In this document: positions 14,441-23,211 of the stretch, in pieces | Numbering within the stretch: position 1 is the stretch's first letter | Layout: every line of letters starts with the position of its first letter | Program-made: the position numbers and the translations under genes | The notes under the pieces: model-generated | What the model saw: only the letters and a program-made list of their open reading frames with translations | Told to the model about the DNA's origin: nothing | The model's database searches: none | Origin: an uncultured Marvinbryantia sp. | GTDB taxonomy: Bacteria > Bacillota > Clostridia > Lachnospirales > Lachnospiraceae | Assembly: GCA_937915375.1 (NCBI GenBank) | Contig: CALDMO010000001.1 | Span: forward strand, 1-26,659 | Direction: 5' to 3' | DNA length: 26,659 nucleotides

Positions 14441-15790
14441 ATGAATATCATAAAAGAAAAATGGGAGGAAATTTTAGATTTTGTACGCATAGAGCACGAA
14501 TTAACGCCAGTTTCTTTTAATACCTGGCTGAAACCTCTCAAAGTACACAGCTTTGAAAACGGCTTGCTTTATATTCTGGTTCCGGACAAGCAGCAGACAG
14601 CCGTCAGTTATATCAGTAAAAAATATCTTCTTCCTATTAAAGTAGCAATTGACGAAATCACGGGAATAGACTGTGAAATTGAATTTATTTTAATGGAAGA
14701 TATCAAGCGCAAAGAGGTACAGAAACCGGATACGCAAAAAATGAACTTAAATATTGAAAAAGCAAATCTAAATCCGCGCTATACCTTTGATACATTTGTC
14801 GTTGGAAAAAATAATAATTTTGCGCATGCAGCGTCACTTGCAGTAGCGGAATCTCCTGGAGAAATTTATAATCCGTTGTTTATTTACGGAGGGGTAGGTC
14901 TCGGAAAAACACATCTGATGCATTCCATTGCTCACTTTGTATTAGAAAGGAATGCAGAAACAAAGGTTCTCTATGTCACAAGTGAAACCTTTACAAACGA
15001 AGTTATCGAAAATATCCGAAGCGGTAACAACGCGGCAATGTCTAAATTCCGTGAAAAATACCGTAGTATTGACGTACTTTTAATTGATGATATTCAATTT
15101 ATTATAGGTAAGGAATCTACGCAGGAAGAATTTTTCCATACCTTTAACGATCTGCACAGCGCTGGTAAACAGATCATCATTTCTTCCGATAAACCGCCAA
15201 AAGAAATGTCCACACTTGAGGAGCGTTTAAAATCCCGCTTTGAGTGGGGTCTGATTGCTGATATTTCTTCACCGGATTACGAAACACGTATGGCAATCTT
15301 AAGAAAAAGAGAAGAACTGGACGGATATAAGATTGATGATGAAGTTATTCAGTATATTGCCACAAATGTAAAATCCAATATTCGTGAACTGGAAGGTGCT
15401 TTAAATATTGTCGTTGCTTACGGTAATCTAAATAAAATAGAAATAAACCTGGATGTCGCAAAGGAAGCGTTAAAAAATATTATCTCTCCGGATGAAAAGA
15501 AAATCGTCACTCCAGAGTTAATTATCAACACTGTTTGCGAACATTTCCACATAAGTAAGGAAGATATCTACGGCAGCAAACGTAATTCTGAAATTGTACA
15601 GCCGCGTCAAATAGCCATGTATTTATGCAGAGAAATGACCCAAACACAGTTTAAAGAGATTGGAAGTATCATGGGCGGACGCGATCATTCCACAGTTATC
15701 CACGGATATGATAAAATAGCTTATGAACTTAAGAACAATGAAAATATGAAAAATACGATTGAGGTTCTCATCAAGAAAATTAATCCGTAA
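14441..15790 (+). CDS. dnaA: Chromosomal replication initiator protein DnaA
   Basis: This encodes 449 residues from the ATG at 14441, which has an AAAAGGAG site 7 nt upstream; a frame-extending ATG at 14420 has none. DnaA binds DnaA boxes and opens the origin. Domain I covers about 1-80. The AAA+ domain has Walker A GGVGLGKTH (150-158) and Walker B LLIDD (213-217). The C-terminal DNA-binding domain ends with the signature GGRDHSTVIHGYDKI (from 412). Domain II is very short. DnaA-box clusters flank the gene on both sides. Confidence 0.98.
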   Translation: MNIIKEKWEEILDFVRIEHELTPVSFNTWLKPLKVHSFENGLLYILVPDKQQTAVSYISKKYLLPIKVAIDEITGIDCEIEFILMEDIKRKEVQKPDTQKMNLNIEKANLNPRYTFDTFVVGKNNNFAHAASLAVAESPGEIYNPLFIYGGVGLGKTHLMHSIAHFVLERNAETKVLYVTSETFTNEVIENIRSGNNAAMSKFREKYRSIDVLLIDDIQFIIGKESTQEEFFHTFNDLHSAGKQIIISSDKPPKEMSTLEERLKSRFEWGLIADISSPDYETRMAILRKREELDGYKIDDEVIQYIATNVKSNIRELEGALNIVVAYGNLNKIEINLDVAKEALKNIISPDEKKIVTPELIINTVCEHFHISKEDIYGSKRNSEIVQPRQIAMYLCREMTQTQFKEIGSIMGGRDHSTVIHGYDKIAYELKNNENMKNTIEVLIKKINP

Positions 15791-15791
15791 T

Positions 15792-15950
15792 TCATACACA
15801 TCAAATTCACAGTAAATAATCGTAAAATTTAGTGTTATACACAGCGTTTTACATTTAAATTTTCCTTTATTTTCAAGGCCTGTGGGACTTATACACGAAT
15901 CCACAGCCCCTACGGCTATTACGACGAATCTTTTTTACTTTATATATTTA
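15792..15950 (+). other. oriC, right part: DnaA boxes and probable unwinding region
   Basis: The dnaA-dnaN spacer holds TCATACACA (15792-15800), a perfect TTATACACA (15835-15843), TTATACACG (15889-15897) and an abutting GAATCCACA (15897-15905). Directly after these come a C-run (15907-15910), a phased trinucleotide tract CTA-CGG-CTA-TTA-CGA-CGA (15910-15927) and an AT-only-like stretch (15929-15950). Box, GC cluster, DnaA-trio-like repeats, then AT-rich DNA is the order described for the Bacillus basal unwinding system, so this is the likely melting site. The remaining spacer to dnaN (15951-16069) is AT-rich; I found no confident dnaN promoter in it. Confidence 0.75.
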
Positions 15951-16069
15951 CCTATACCGTACATTTTTTGAAAAATTCACTACTGATTCTTAACGGTAAC
16001 TAACTTAGAAACAATTGTAACATATACAGCATTTTCAAAAACATACATTCACATGAAAGGAGCACTGCA

Positions 16070-17173
16070 ATGAAAATCGTCTGTCAAAAATCAGAATTAC
16101 TAAAAAGCGTAAACATTGTTATGAAGGCTGTTCCTTCAAAAACAACAATGCCGATTCTGGAATGCATCCTGATTAATGCTTCTGGATCAGAAATAAAATT
16201 TACCGCTAATGATATGGAACTTGGAATTGAAACAATAGTAGAAGGTGAGATTCAGGAGAAAGGCACTATTGCAATTGACGCAAGACTTTTTTCTGAAATT
16301 ATTCGTAAACTTCCAGATAATGAAGTTGTAATAAAAACAGATGATAAATATCAAGCATCTATTACCTGCGAAAAAGCAAAATTTTCTATTTCCGGAAAAC
16401 AAAGTGACGATTATCCATATCTTCCGTTTGTAGAAAAAGATAATTCCATTTGTATTTCTCAGTTTACCTTAAAAGAAGTGATCAAACAGACCATTTTCTC
16501 GATTGCTCAAAATGAAAACAATCGTATGATGACAGGCGAATTATTTGAAATCAACGAAAATATTTTAAAAGTAGTTTCTTTAGATGGACATCGTATCTCT
16601 ATTCGTAAAATTGAATTAAAAGAAAACTATGAACATAGAAAAGTCGTTGTTCCAGGTAAAACACTGATTGAAATCAGTAAAATCCTTTCCGGTGAAACAG
16701 AAGATATGGTAAATATTTACTTTACAAAAAACCATATTCTTTTTGAATTTGATAATACAATTGCTGTTTCTCGTCTGATCGAGGGAGATTATTTTCGTAT
16801 TGAACAAATGCTTTCCAGCGATTATGAAACAAAAATCAAAATTAACAAAAAAGAATTTTTAAATTGTATTGACAGAGCGACGCTACTGATAAAAGAAGGC
16901 GATAAAAAACCAATCATCATTGGGATTGATGATGCAACAATGGAACTTAAGATTAATTCTCAGATCGGTTCCATGAACGAACAAATTTTTATTGAAAAAG
17001 AGGGTAAAGATATTCTGATTGGTTTTAATCCGAGATTTTTAATCGATGCACTGCGTGTTATTGATGATGAGACAATTACCATTTATCTTGTAAATCCAAA
17101 AGCTCCATGTTTTATCAAAGATGACGCAGAAAATTATATCTACTTGATTTTACCGGTAAACTTTAATGTATAG
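16070..17173 (+). CDS. dnaN: DNA polymerase III subunit beta (sliding clamp)
   Basis: This 367-residue protein forms a dimeric ring around DNA and tethers polymerase III and many repair factors. It shows the three-fold clamp repeat: an N-terminal domain with PSKTTMPILECILI, a middle domain around FSIAQNENNRMMTGELF, and a C-terminal domain ending in YLILPVNFNV, where the LPVN-like end is part of the peptide-binding pocket. A good AAAGGAG site lies 8 nt before the ATG. No clear terminator follows; the next gene begins after about 180 AT-rich bases. Confidence 0.97.
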   Translation: MKIVCQKSELLKSVNIVMKAVPSKTTMPILECILINASGSEIKFTANDMELGIETIVEGEIQEKGTIAIDARLFSEIIRKLPDNEVVIKTDDKYQASITCEKAKFSISGKQSDDYPYLPFVEKDNSICISQFTLKEVIKQTIFSIAQNENNRMMTGELFEINENILKVVSLDGHRISIRKIELKENYEHRKVVVPGKTLIEISKILSGETEDMVNIYFTKNHILFEFDNTIAVSRLIEGDYFRIEQMLSSDYETKIKINKKEFLNCIDRATLLIKEGDKKPIIIGIDDATMELKINSQIGSMNEQIFIEKEGKDILIGFNPRFLIDALRVIDDETITIYLVNPKAPCFIKDDAENYIYLILPVNFNV

Positions 17174-17355
17174 TGTTTTCTAAAAAACATATAAATGAAT
17201 AAATATACAGATTTAAAAATAAAATAATTTATGTGATATTTTTAGATGTATAAATATGCATTTGAAAATAGTGCAGTATTTTTATTGATGCTGATATCAA
17301 AAGATTTCTAATGAACATGGCTGAATTTTTATTGCATCAGAAAGAAGGAAAAATA

Positions 17356-17565
17356 ATGGAAATTATCAAGCTCAGAGATGAGTATATTAAACTTGGTCAG
17401 GCTTTAAAAGCCGCGGGATTTGTTGATTCTGGCGTGGAAGCAAAATTCGTAATTCAAGACGGAGAAGTGACTGTTAATGGATCAACAGAATTGCAGCGTG
17501 GCAAAAAGCTTTATGACGGAGATATTGTGGAATTTGAAGGAAATCAGATTAAAATTGAAAAATAA
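17356..17565 (+). CDS. yaaA: S4-domain RNA-binding protein YaaA (RlbA)
   Basis: This encodes 69 residues. The start at 17356 is chosen because GAAGG lies 8 nt upstream and the resulting protein begins directly at the family's first strand; an in-frame ATG at 17311 adds 15 residues without family likeness. It has a single S4 fold (LGQALKAAGFVDSGVEAKF, then VTVNG and RGKKLYDGDIVEF). This small protein lies between dnaN and recF in most Firmicutes and is thought to act in ribosome assembly. It is 14 nt from recF. Confidence 0.93.
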   Translation: MEIIKLRDEYIKLGQALKAAGFVDSGVEAKFVIQDGEVTVNGSTELQRGKKLYDGDIVEFEGNQIKIEK

Positions 17566-17579
17566 ATGGAGTGGCATAG

Positions 17580-18671
17580 ATGATTGTTGAATCCATAAAA
17601 CTGGAAAAATTCCGCAATTATAAATCATTGAACTTAAAGCTGGACAAGGGTACTAATATTTTTTACGGAGATAACGCACAGGGAAAAACAAATATTTTGG
17701 AATCTGTTTATCTTTGCGGAACAACGAAATCTCATCGGGGAAGTAAAGACCGGGAAGTGATTCAGTTTGAGGAAAACGAATCTCATATTCGTATGAATCT
17801 GCAAAGAGACGGTGCTCCAATAGAAGTAGATATGCATCTGAAAAAAAATAGACCAAAAGGGATTGCTATCAACGGTGTACCGATTCGGAAAGCCAGTGAA
17901 TTATTTGGTATTGCAAATTTTGTGTTTTTTTCTCCTGAGGATCTAAATATTATTAAAAACGGTCCAGCGGAACGAAGGCATTTTATTGATATGGAGCTTT
18001 GTCAGTTGAATAAAGTGTATCTGTATCATTTATCGAACTATAATAAAGTGGTAAATCAGAGAAACAGGCTCCTAAAAGAAATTTCTTTTCATCCGGGTGC
18101 CGATATCATGGATACGCTCGATATTTGGGATATCCAAATGAAGGAATATGGGAAAAAAATAATTGAAGAGCGGAGAAAATTTATCAGGCGTTTGAACGAA
18201 ATTATTTTTTCCATTCACAAACATCTTTCAGGAGAGAAAGAAGAAATTGAGATTGTTTATGAAGAAAATGTTTCTCTTGAAGAATTTGAAGAAGTTTTAA
18301 AAAGAAACAGAGAACGGGATCTGCGGATGAAGGTATCTATGACTGGTCCTCATCGTGATGATATCTGTTTCAAAATCCAGGGAGTGGATATCCGAAAGTT
18401 CGGTTCACAGGGACAGCAGCGGACAGCGGCATTATCGCTGAAGCTTTCTGAAATAGAACTCGTGAAACAGGAGATAGGGGATACGCCGATTCTTCTGTTG
18501 GATGACGTTTTGTCTGAACTTGACAGTAACCGGCAAAAATACTTACTGGAGAGTATCCATGATATTCAGACCATGATTACCTGTACCGGTTTGGATGATT
18601 TTGTAGAAAATCAATTTAAGATTAACAAGGTGTTTCATGTTGTAGAAGGTCAGGTTTTTGATGGGAATTAA
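17580..18671 (+). CDS. recF: DNA replication and repair protein RecF
   Basis: This 363-residue SMC-like ATPase loads RecA on gapped DNA. Walker A is GDNAQGKT (30-37), the ABC signature region FGSQGQQRTAALSLKLSE, and Walker B ILLLDDVLSELD, in the right order and spacing for RecF. The ribosome-binding site is GGAGTGG. It is 12 nt from gyrB, so the genes are co-transcribed. Confidence 0.97.
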   Translation: MIVESIKLEKFRNYKSLNLKLDKGTNIFYGDNAQGKTNILESVYLCGTTKSHRGSKDREVIQFEENESHIRMNLQRDGAPIEVDMHLKKNRPKGIAINGVPIRKASELFGIANFVFFSPEDLNIIKNGPAERRHFIDMELCQLNKVYLYHLSNYNKVVNQRNRLLKEISFHPGADIMDTLDIWDIQMKEYGKKIIEERRKFIRRLNEIIFSIHKHLSGEKEEIEIVYEENVSLEEFEEVLKRNRERDLRMKVSMTGPHRDDICFKIQGVDIRKFGSQGQQRTAALSLKLSEIELVKQEIGDTPILLLDDVLSELDSNRQKYLLESIHDIQTMITCTGLDDFVENQFKINKVFHVVEGQVFDGN

Positions 18672-18683
18672 GGAGGATATAGA

Positions 18684-20609
18684 ATGAGTACAGAAACAAA
18701 TCAGGAATATGGCGCTGACCAGATTCAGATTCTGGAAGGTCTGGAAGCAGTTCGTAAAAGACCGGGCATGTATATTGGCAGTACGTCTATTCGCGGTTTG
18801 CATCATCTTGTTTATGAAATCGTAGACAATGCTGTTGACGAGGCTTTGGCAGGATATTGTAATACGATTGATGTTACGATTAATGAGGATAATTCCATTA
18901 CGGTTATTGATAATGGCCGCGGTATTCCAGTAGGAATTAATCATAAAGCGGGAATTCCGGCAGTAGAGGTTGTATTTACAATTCTGCATGCCGGCGGTAA
19001 ATTCGGCGGCGGCGGATACAAGGTATCAGGCGGACTTCACGGAGTAGGTGCGTCTGTTGTAAACGCGCTTTCAGAGTGGTTGGAAGTAACGATTTACAAC
19101 GATGGAAAAATTTACAGACAACGGTATGAGCGTGGTCGTACAATTTATAAATTAAAAGTAATTGGTGAATGTGAACCTGAAAAAACTGGAACAATGGTTA
19201 CGTTCCTGCCGGATAAAGAAATTTTTGAAGAAACGGTTTTTGACTTTAATACCTTAAAACAGCGTCTGCGTGAGATGGCATTTTTGACAAAGAATGTTAA
19301 GATCATCCTGCGTGATAAACGCGTTGAGAGTGAAGTAGAAAAGGTGTTCCATTACGAAGGCGGGATCAAGGAATTTATCACTTACTTAAACAAAGGGAAA
19401 ACACCGCTTTACCCGGATATTATTTACTGTGAAGGAACAAAGGATGATGTTTATGTAGAAGTTTCTATGCAGCATAATGATTCTTATACAGAAGGATCTT
19501 ATAGTTTTGTAAATAATATTACAACACCGGAAGGCGGTACGCATCTGACCGGTTTTAAGAATGCTCTTACGAAAACGTTTAATGCGTATGCAAAAGCAAA
19601 TAAGCTGATCAAAGAAAATGAAAGCTTAAATGGAGAGGATATCCGTGAGGGTCTGACAGCGATCATCAGTATTAAGATTGGAGAACCGCAGTTTGAAGGA
19701 CAGACAAAACAGAAACTTGGCAACAGTGAAGCAAGAGGCGCGGTGGATAGTATCGTTTCTGAGCAACTGATGATTTATTTGGAACAGCATCCGCAGGTTG
19801 CAAAAATTATTCTTGAAAAATCGATTATGGCACAGCGTGCCAGAGAGGCAGCCAGAAAAGCAAGAGATTTAACAAGAAGAAAATCTGCGCTTGATGGACT
19901 TTCTTTGCCGGGAAAATTGGCGGATTGTTCTGATAAAGATCCAAAAAATTGTGAAATTTATATTGTAGAGGGAGACTCTGCGGGAGGTTCTGCAAAAACG
20001 GCCAGAAGCCGCGCTACTCAGGCGATTTTGCCGCTGCGTGGAAAAATTCTCAATGTAGAAAAAGCAAGACTGGATCGTATTTATGCAAATGCGGAGATCA
20101 AGGCAATGATTACAGCGTTTGGCACTGGTATCCATGAGGATTTTGATATCAGTAAGCTTCGCTATCATAAGATTATAATTATGACAGATGCTGATGTTGA
20201 CGGGGCGCATATCAGTACGTTACTTTTGACGTTTATTTATCGTTTTATGCCGGATTTGATCAAAGAAGGTTATGTTTATCTGGCGCAGCCGCCTCTTTAT
20301 AAGCTGGAGAAAAATAAAAAAGTCTGGTATGCGTATTCGGATGAAGAACTTGATTCTATTTTGCAGGAAGTCGGACGTGATCAGAATAATAAGATCCAGC
20401 GTTATAAAGGTCTGGGTGAAATGGATGCCGAACAGTTATGGGAAACCACAATGGACCCGGAACGTCGTGTTCTTCTGCGTGTGAAGATGGATGATGAGGC
20501 AACCTCAGAACTTGATCTGACATTTACAACACTGATGGGAGATCAGGTAGAGCCGCGCCGTGAATTTATCGAAGAAAACGCGAAGAAGGTAAAGAATCTT
20601 GATATTTAG
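18684..20609 (+). CDS. gyrB: DNA gyrase subunit B
   Basis: This 641-residue protein is the ATPase subunit of the enzyme that adds negative supercoils. The GHKL ATPase domain shows EIVDNAVDEA (45-54), DNGRGIPVG, and GLHGVGASVVNALS. The transducer domain follows, then the TOPRIM domain with EGDSAGGSAK and the metal site DADVDGAH. The C-terminus includes the KIQRYKGLGEMDAEQLWET segment that contacts GyrA. The length is normal for the short Gram-positive form without the extra insert. It has a strong AAGGAGG site and is spaced 11 nt from gyrA. Confidence 0.98.
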   Translation: MSTETNQEYGADQIQILEGLEAVRKRPGMYIGSTSIRGLHHLVYEIVDNAVDEALAGYCNTIDVTINEDNSITVIDNGRGIPVGINHKAGIPAVEVVFTILHAGGKFGGGGYKVSGGLHGVGASVVNALSEWLEVTIYNDGKIYRQRYERGRTIYKLKVIGECEPEKTGTMVTFLPDKEIFEETVFDFNTLKQRLREMAFLTKNVKIILRDKRVESEVEKVFHYEGGIKEFITYLNKGKTPLYPDIIYCEGTKDDVYVEVSMQHNDSYTEGSYSFVNNITTPEGGTHLTGFKNALTKTFNAYAKANKLIKENESLNGEDIREGLTAIISIKIGEPQFEGQTKQKLGNSEARGAVDSIVSEQLMIYLEQHPQVAKIILEKSIMAQRAREAARKARDLTRRKSALDGLSLPGKLADCSDKDPKNCEIYIVEGDSAGGSAKTARSRATQAILPLRGKILNVEKARLDRIYANAEIKAMITAFGTGIHEDFDISKLRYHKIIIMTDADVDGAHISTLLLTFIYRFMPDLIKEGYVYLAQPPLYKLEKNKKVWYAYSDEELDSILQEVGRDQNNKIQRYKGLGEMDAEQLWETTMDPERRVLLRVKMDDEATSELDLTFTTLMGDQVEPRREFIEENAKKVKNLDI

Positions 20610-20620
20610 GAGGGGAAAGC

Positions 20621-23104
20621 GTGGAAGATAATATTTTTGATAAAGTTCATGAAGTCGATTTGAAAGAGACTATGGAAAAATCTTACATTGATTATGCGAT
20701 GAGCGTTATCGCTTCCCGTGCGCTTCCTGATGTAAGAGACGGATTAAAGCCGGTGCAGAGGCGTGTTCTCTATTCGATGATTGAGCTGAATAATGGTCCT
20801 GACAAACCACATCGTAAATGTGCGCGTATTGTCGGTGATACGATGGGTAAATATCATCCGCATGGAGACAGTTCTATTTATGGAGCGCTTGTTAATATGG
20901 CACAGGAGTGGTCCACCAGATATCCGCTGGTAGATGGTCACGGAAATTTCGGTTCTGTAGATGGCGACGGCGCTGCGGCAATGCGATATACAGAAGCGAG
21001 ACTTAGTAAAATTTCGATGGAGCTTCTGGCAGATATTAATAAAAATACCGTAGACTTTGCGCCGAACTTTGATGAGACAGAAAAAGAACCGGTAGTTTTG
21101 CCGTCCAGATTTCCAAATCTTCTGGTAAACGGAACATCTGGTATTGCCGTTGGTATGGCGACAAATATTCCGCCGCATAATCTCCGCGAAACAATTGCGG
21201 CAGTAGTAAAGATTATTGAAAATCGTGTGGAAGAAGACAGAGATACCGATATTGAGGAAATTCTGAAGATTGTAAAAGGTCCGGATTTTCCGACAGGCGC
21301 GCAGATTTTAGGAACGCGGGGAATTGAAGAATCTTATCGTACCGGACGTGGTAAAATCCGTGTGCGTGCGATAACAAATATTGAGACAATGGCAAATGGA
21401 AAGAGCCGTATTATTGTTACGGAACTTCCATATATGGTAAATAAGGCAAGGCTGATTGAAAAAATTGCTGATCTTGTAAAAGAAAAGAAAATTGACGGTA
21501 TTACTGCGCTGACAGATGAATCTAGCCGTGAAGGTATGCGCATTAATATTGAGCTGCGTCGTGATGTTAATGCGAATGTTATTTTGAATCAATTGTACAA
21601 ACATACACAACTACAGGATACATTTGGCGTAATCATGCTGGCGTTGGTGAATGGACAGCCAAAGGTTATGAACATCATGGAGATGCTTCATTACTACCTG
21701 AAACATCAGGAGGAGGTTGTCACAAGACGTACAAAATATGAGTTAAATAAAGCAGAAGAACGCGCACATATTTTAAAAGGTCTTTTGATCGCTCTTGATC
21801 ATATTGACGAAGTAATCAAGATTATTCGTGCTTCAAGGAGTACTCCGCTTGCCAAGGAAGCGTTAATGGAGCGTTTTGAATTTACCGATGCGCAGGCACA
21901 GGCAATCGTAGATATGCGTTTGCGTGCGTTGACCGGTTTGGAACGCGAAAAATTGGAAAATGAGTATGCGGAACTGATGGAAAAAATCAAAGAATATAAA
22001 GCAATTCTTGGAGATGAAAAATTGCTTCTCGGTGTAATTAAACAGGAAATCCAGATGATCAGCGATAAATACGGTGATGATAGAAGAACTTCGATTGGAT
22101 TTGACGAATTTGATATTTCCATGGAAGATATGATTCCGAATGAAAGTACTGTAATCGCTATGACAAAGCTTGGATATATTAAACGCATGACGCCGGATAA
22201 TTTCAAAAGTCAGAATCGCGGCGGCAAAGGCATCAAGGGAATGCAGACGATCGAGGATGATTATATCGAAGAACTATTGATGACAAGTACACATCATTTT
22301 ATGATGTTCTTTACAAATCTTGGCAAGGTATATCGTTTGAAAGCATATGAGATTCCGGAAGCAGGAAGAACAGCCAGAGGAACAGCGATCATTAATCTGC
22401 TGCAGCTTTCGCCGGAGGAAAAGATTACTGCAGTGATTCCGGTGAAAGAATATAAAGAAGATGAATATCTGGTGATGGCAACGCGCAGAGGTATTGTAAA
22501 GAAAACACCGATGGTAGATTATGCAAATGTGCGTAAGACAGGATTAGGTGCAATTAATCTGCGTGACGATGACGAGTTGATCGAAGTAAAATTCACTGAC
22601 AGTGAACAGGATATCTTTTTGGTGACAAAATATGGACAGTGTATTCGTTTCCATGAATCAGATGTCAGAAGTACCGGACGTCTTTCTATGGGTGTGATTG
22701 GTATTAATCTGACAGACGGAGACGAGGTTGTTGGTATGCAGCTTCATAGCCAGGGACAGTATCTGCTTACTGTTTCAGAAAAGGGTATGGGTAAACTGAC
22801 CGAGATCAATGAATTTACTGCGCAAAATCGTGGTGGAAAAGGTATTAAGTGCTACAAGATCATGGAAAAAACCGGTGAAGTAGTCGGTGTGAAGATCGTA
22901 GACAGAGAAAATGAAATTATGATGATCAATACAGAGGGGGTCATCATTCAGATGGCCTGTGAAGACATTTCTGTACTTGGAAGAGTGACTTCTGGTGTAA
23001 AATTGATGAATCTGGAAGAAAATGTTTCTGTTGCAAGTGTTGCAAAGGTAAGAGAAAGCAAAGAAACAGAGGATTCTGAAAAACAGGAAGAGGCACAGGA
23101 GTAA
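20621..23104 (+). CDS. gyrA: DNA gyrase subunit A
   Basis: This encodes 827 residues from a GTG start, supported by AGGAGGGG 6 nt upstream. It is the breakage-reunion subunit. The catalytic Tyr is 123 (MRYTEARLSK). The quinolone region reads HPHGDSSIYGALV, with Ser84 (E. coli S83) kept but Gly88 where E. coli has Asp87. The C-terminal DNA-wrapping domain has two GyrA-box-like QNRGGKG sequences at 531-537 and 735-741, and the protein ends in an acidic tail (KETEDSEKQEEAQE). No stop-proximal T-rich terminator; a structured element follows. Confidence 0.98.
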   Translation: MEDNIFDKVHEVDLKETMEKSYIDYAMSVIASRALPDVRDGLKPVQRRVLYSMIELNNGPDKPHRKCARIVGDTMGKYHPHGDSSIYGALVNMAQEWSTRYPLVDGHGNFGSVDGDGAAAMRYTEARLSKISMELLADINKNTVDFAPNFDETEKEPVVLPSRFPNLLVNGTSGIAVGMATNIPPHNLRETIAAVVKIIENRVEEDRDTDIEEILKIVKGPDFPTGAQILGTRGIEESYRTGRGKIRVRAITNIETMANGKSRIIVTELPYMVNKARLIEKIADLVKEKKIDGITALTDESSREGMRINIELRRDVNANVILNQLYKHTQLQDTFGVIMLALVNGQPKVMNIMEMLHYYLKHQEEVVTRRTKYELNKAEERAHILKGLLIALDHIDEVIKIIRASRSTPLAKEALMERFEFTDAQAQAIVDMRLRALTGLEREKLENEYAELMEKIKEYKAILGDEKLLLGVIKQEIQMISDKYGDDRRTSIGFDEFDISMEDMIPNESTVIAMTKLGYIKRMTPDNFKSQNRGGKGIKGMQTIEDDYIEELLMTSTHHFMMFFTNLGKVYRLKAYEIPEAGRTARGTAIINLLQLSPEEKITAVIPVKEYKEDEYLVMATRRGIVKKTPMVDYANVRKTGLGAINLRDDDELIEVKFTDSEQDIFLVTKYGQCIRFHESDVRSTGRLSMGVIGINLTDGDEVVGMQLHSQGQYLLTVSEKGMGKLTEINEFTAQNRGGKGIKCYKIMEKTGEVVGVKIVDRENEIMMINTEGVIIQMACEDISVLGRVTSGVKLMNLEENVSVASVAKVRESKETEDSEKQEEAQE

Positions 23105-23111
23105 AAAAATG

Positions 23112-23186
23112 GATTACAGTGTCAAAAGGTTTAAAATCACCCGTGTCTGCGAAAAGGTGAGAGAATGATCTTGGGACACTGTAATC
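23112..23186 (+). ncRNA. Structured intergenic element of unknown type (gyrA-murT)
   Basis: A perfect 12-bp inverted repeat (GATTACAGTGTC 23112-23123 with GACACTGTAATC 23175-23186) encloses 51 nt. The enclosed segment has an inner 5-bp hairpin (TCACC 23137-23141 with GGTGA 23156-23160) and unpaired purine-rich stretches (GCGAAAA, GAGAGAATGATC). There is no T-run after the outer stem, so it is a poor terminator. It ends 25 nt before murT, whose AGGAGG site follows. It may be a cis-regulatory RNA, a processing signal or a short palindromic mobile element; I do not recognise a known riboswitch. Confidence 0.5.
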
Positions 23187-23211
23187 TTATATTGCAACTC
23201 AGGAGGAAAAT

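Noticed and set aside
15696..15704. DnaA-box-like TTATCCACG inside dnaA
   Set aside because: It encodes part of the conserved VIHG of the DnaA signature, so the match is explained by protein conservation.
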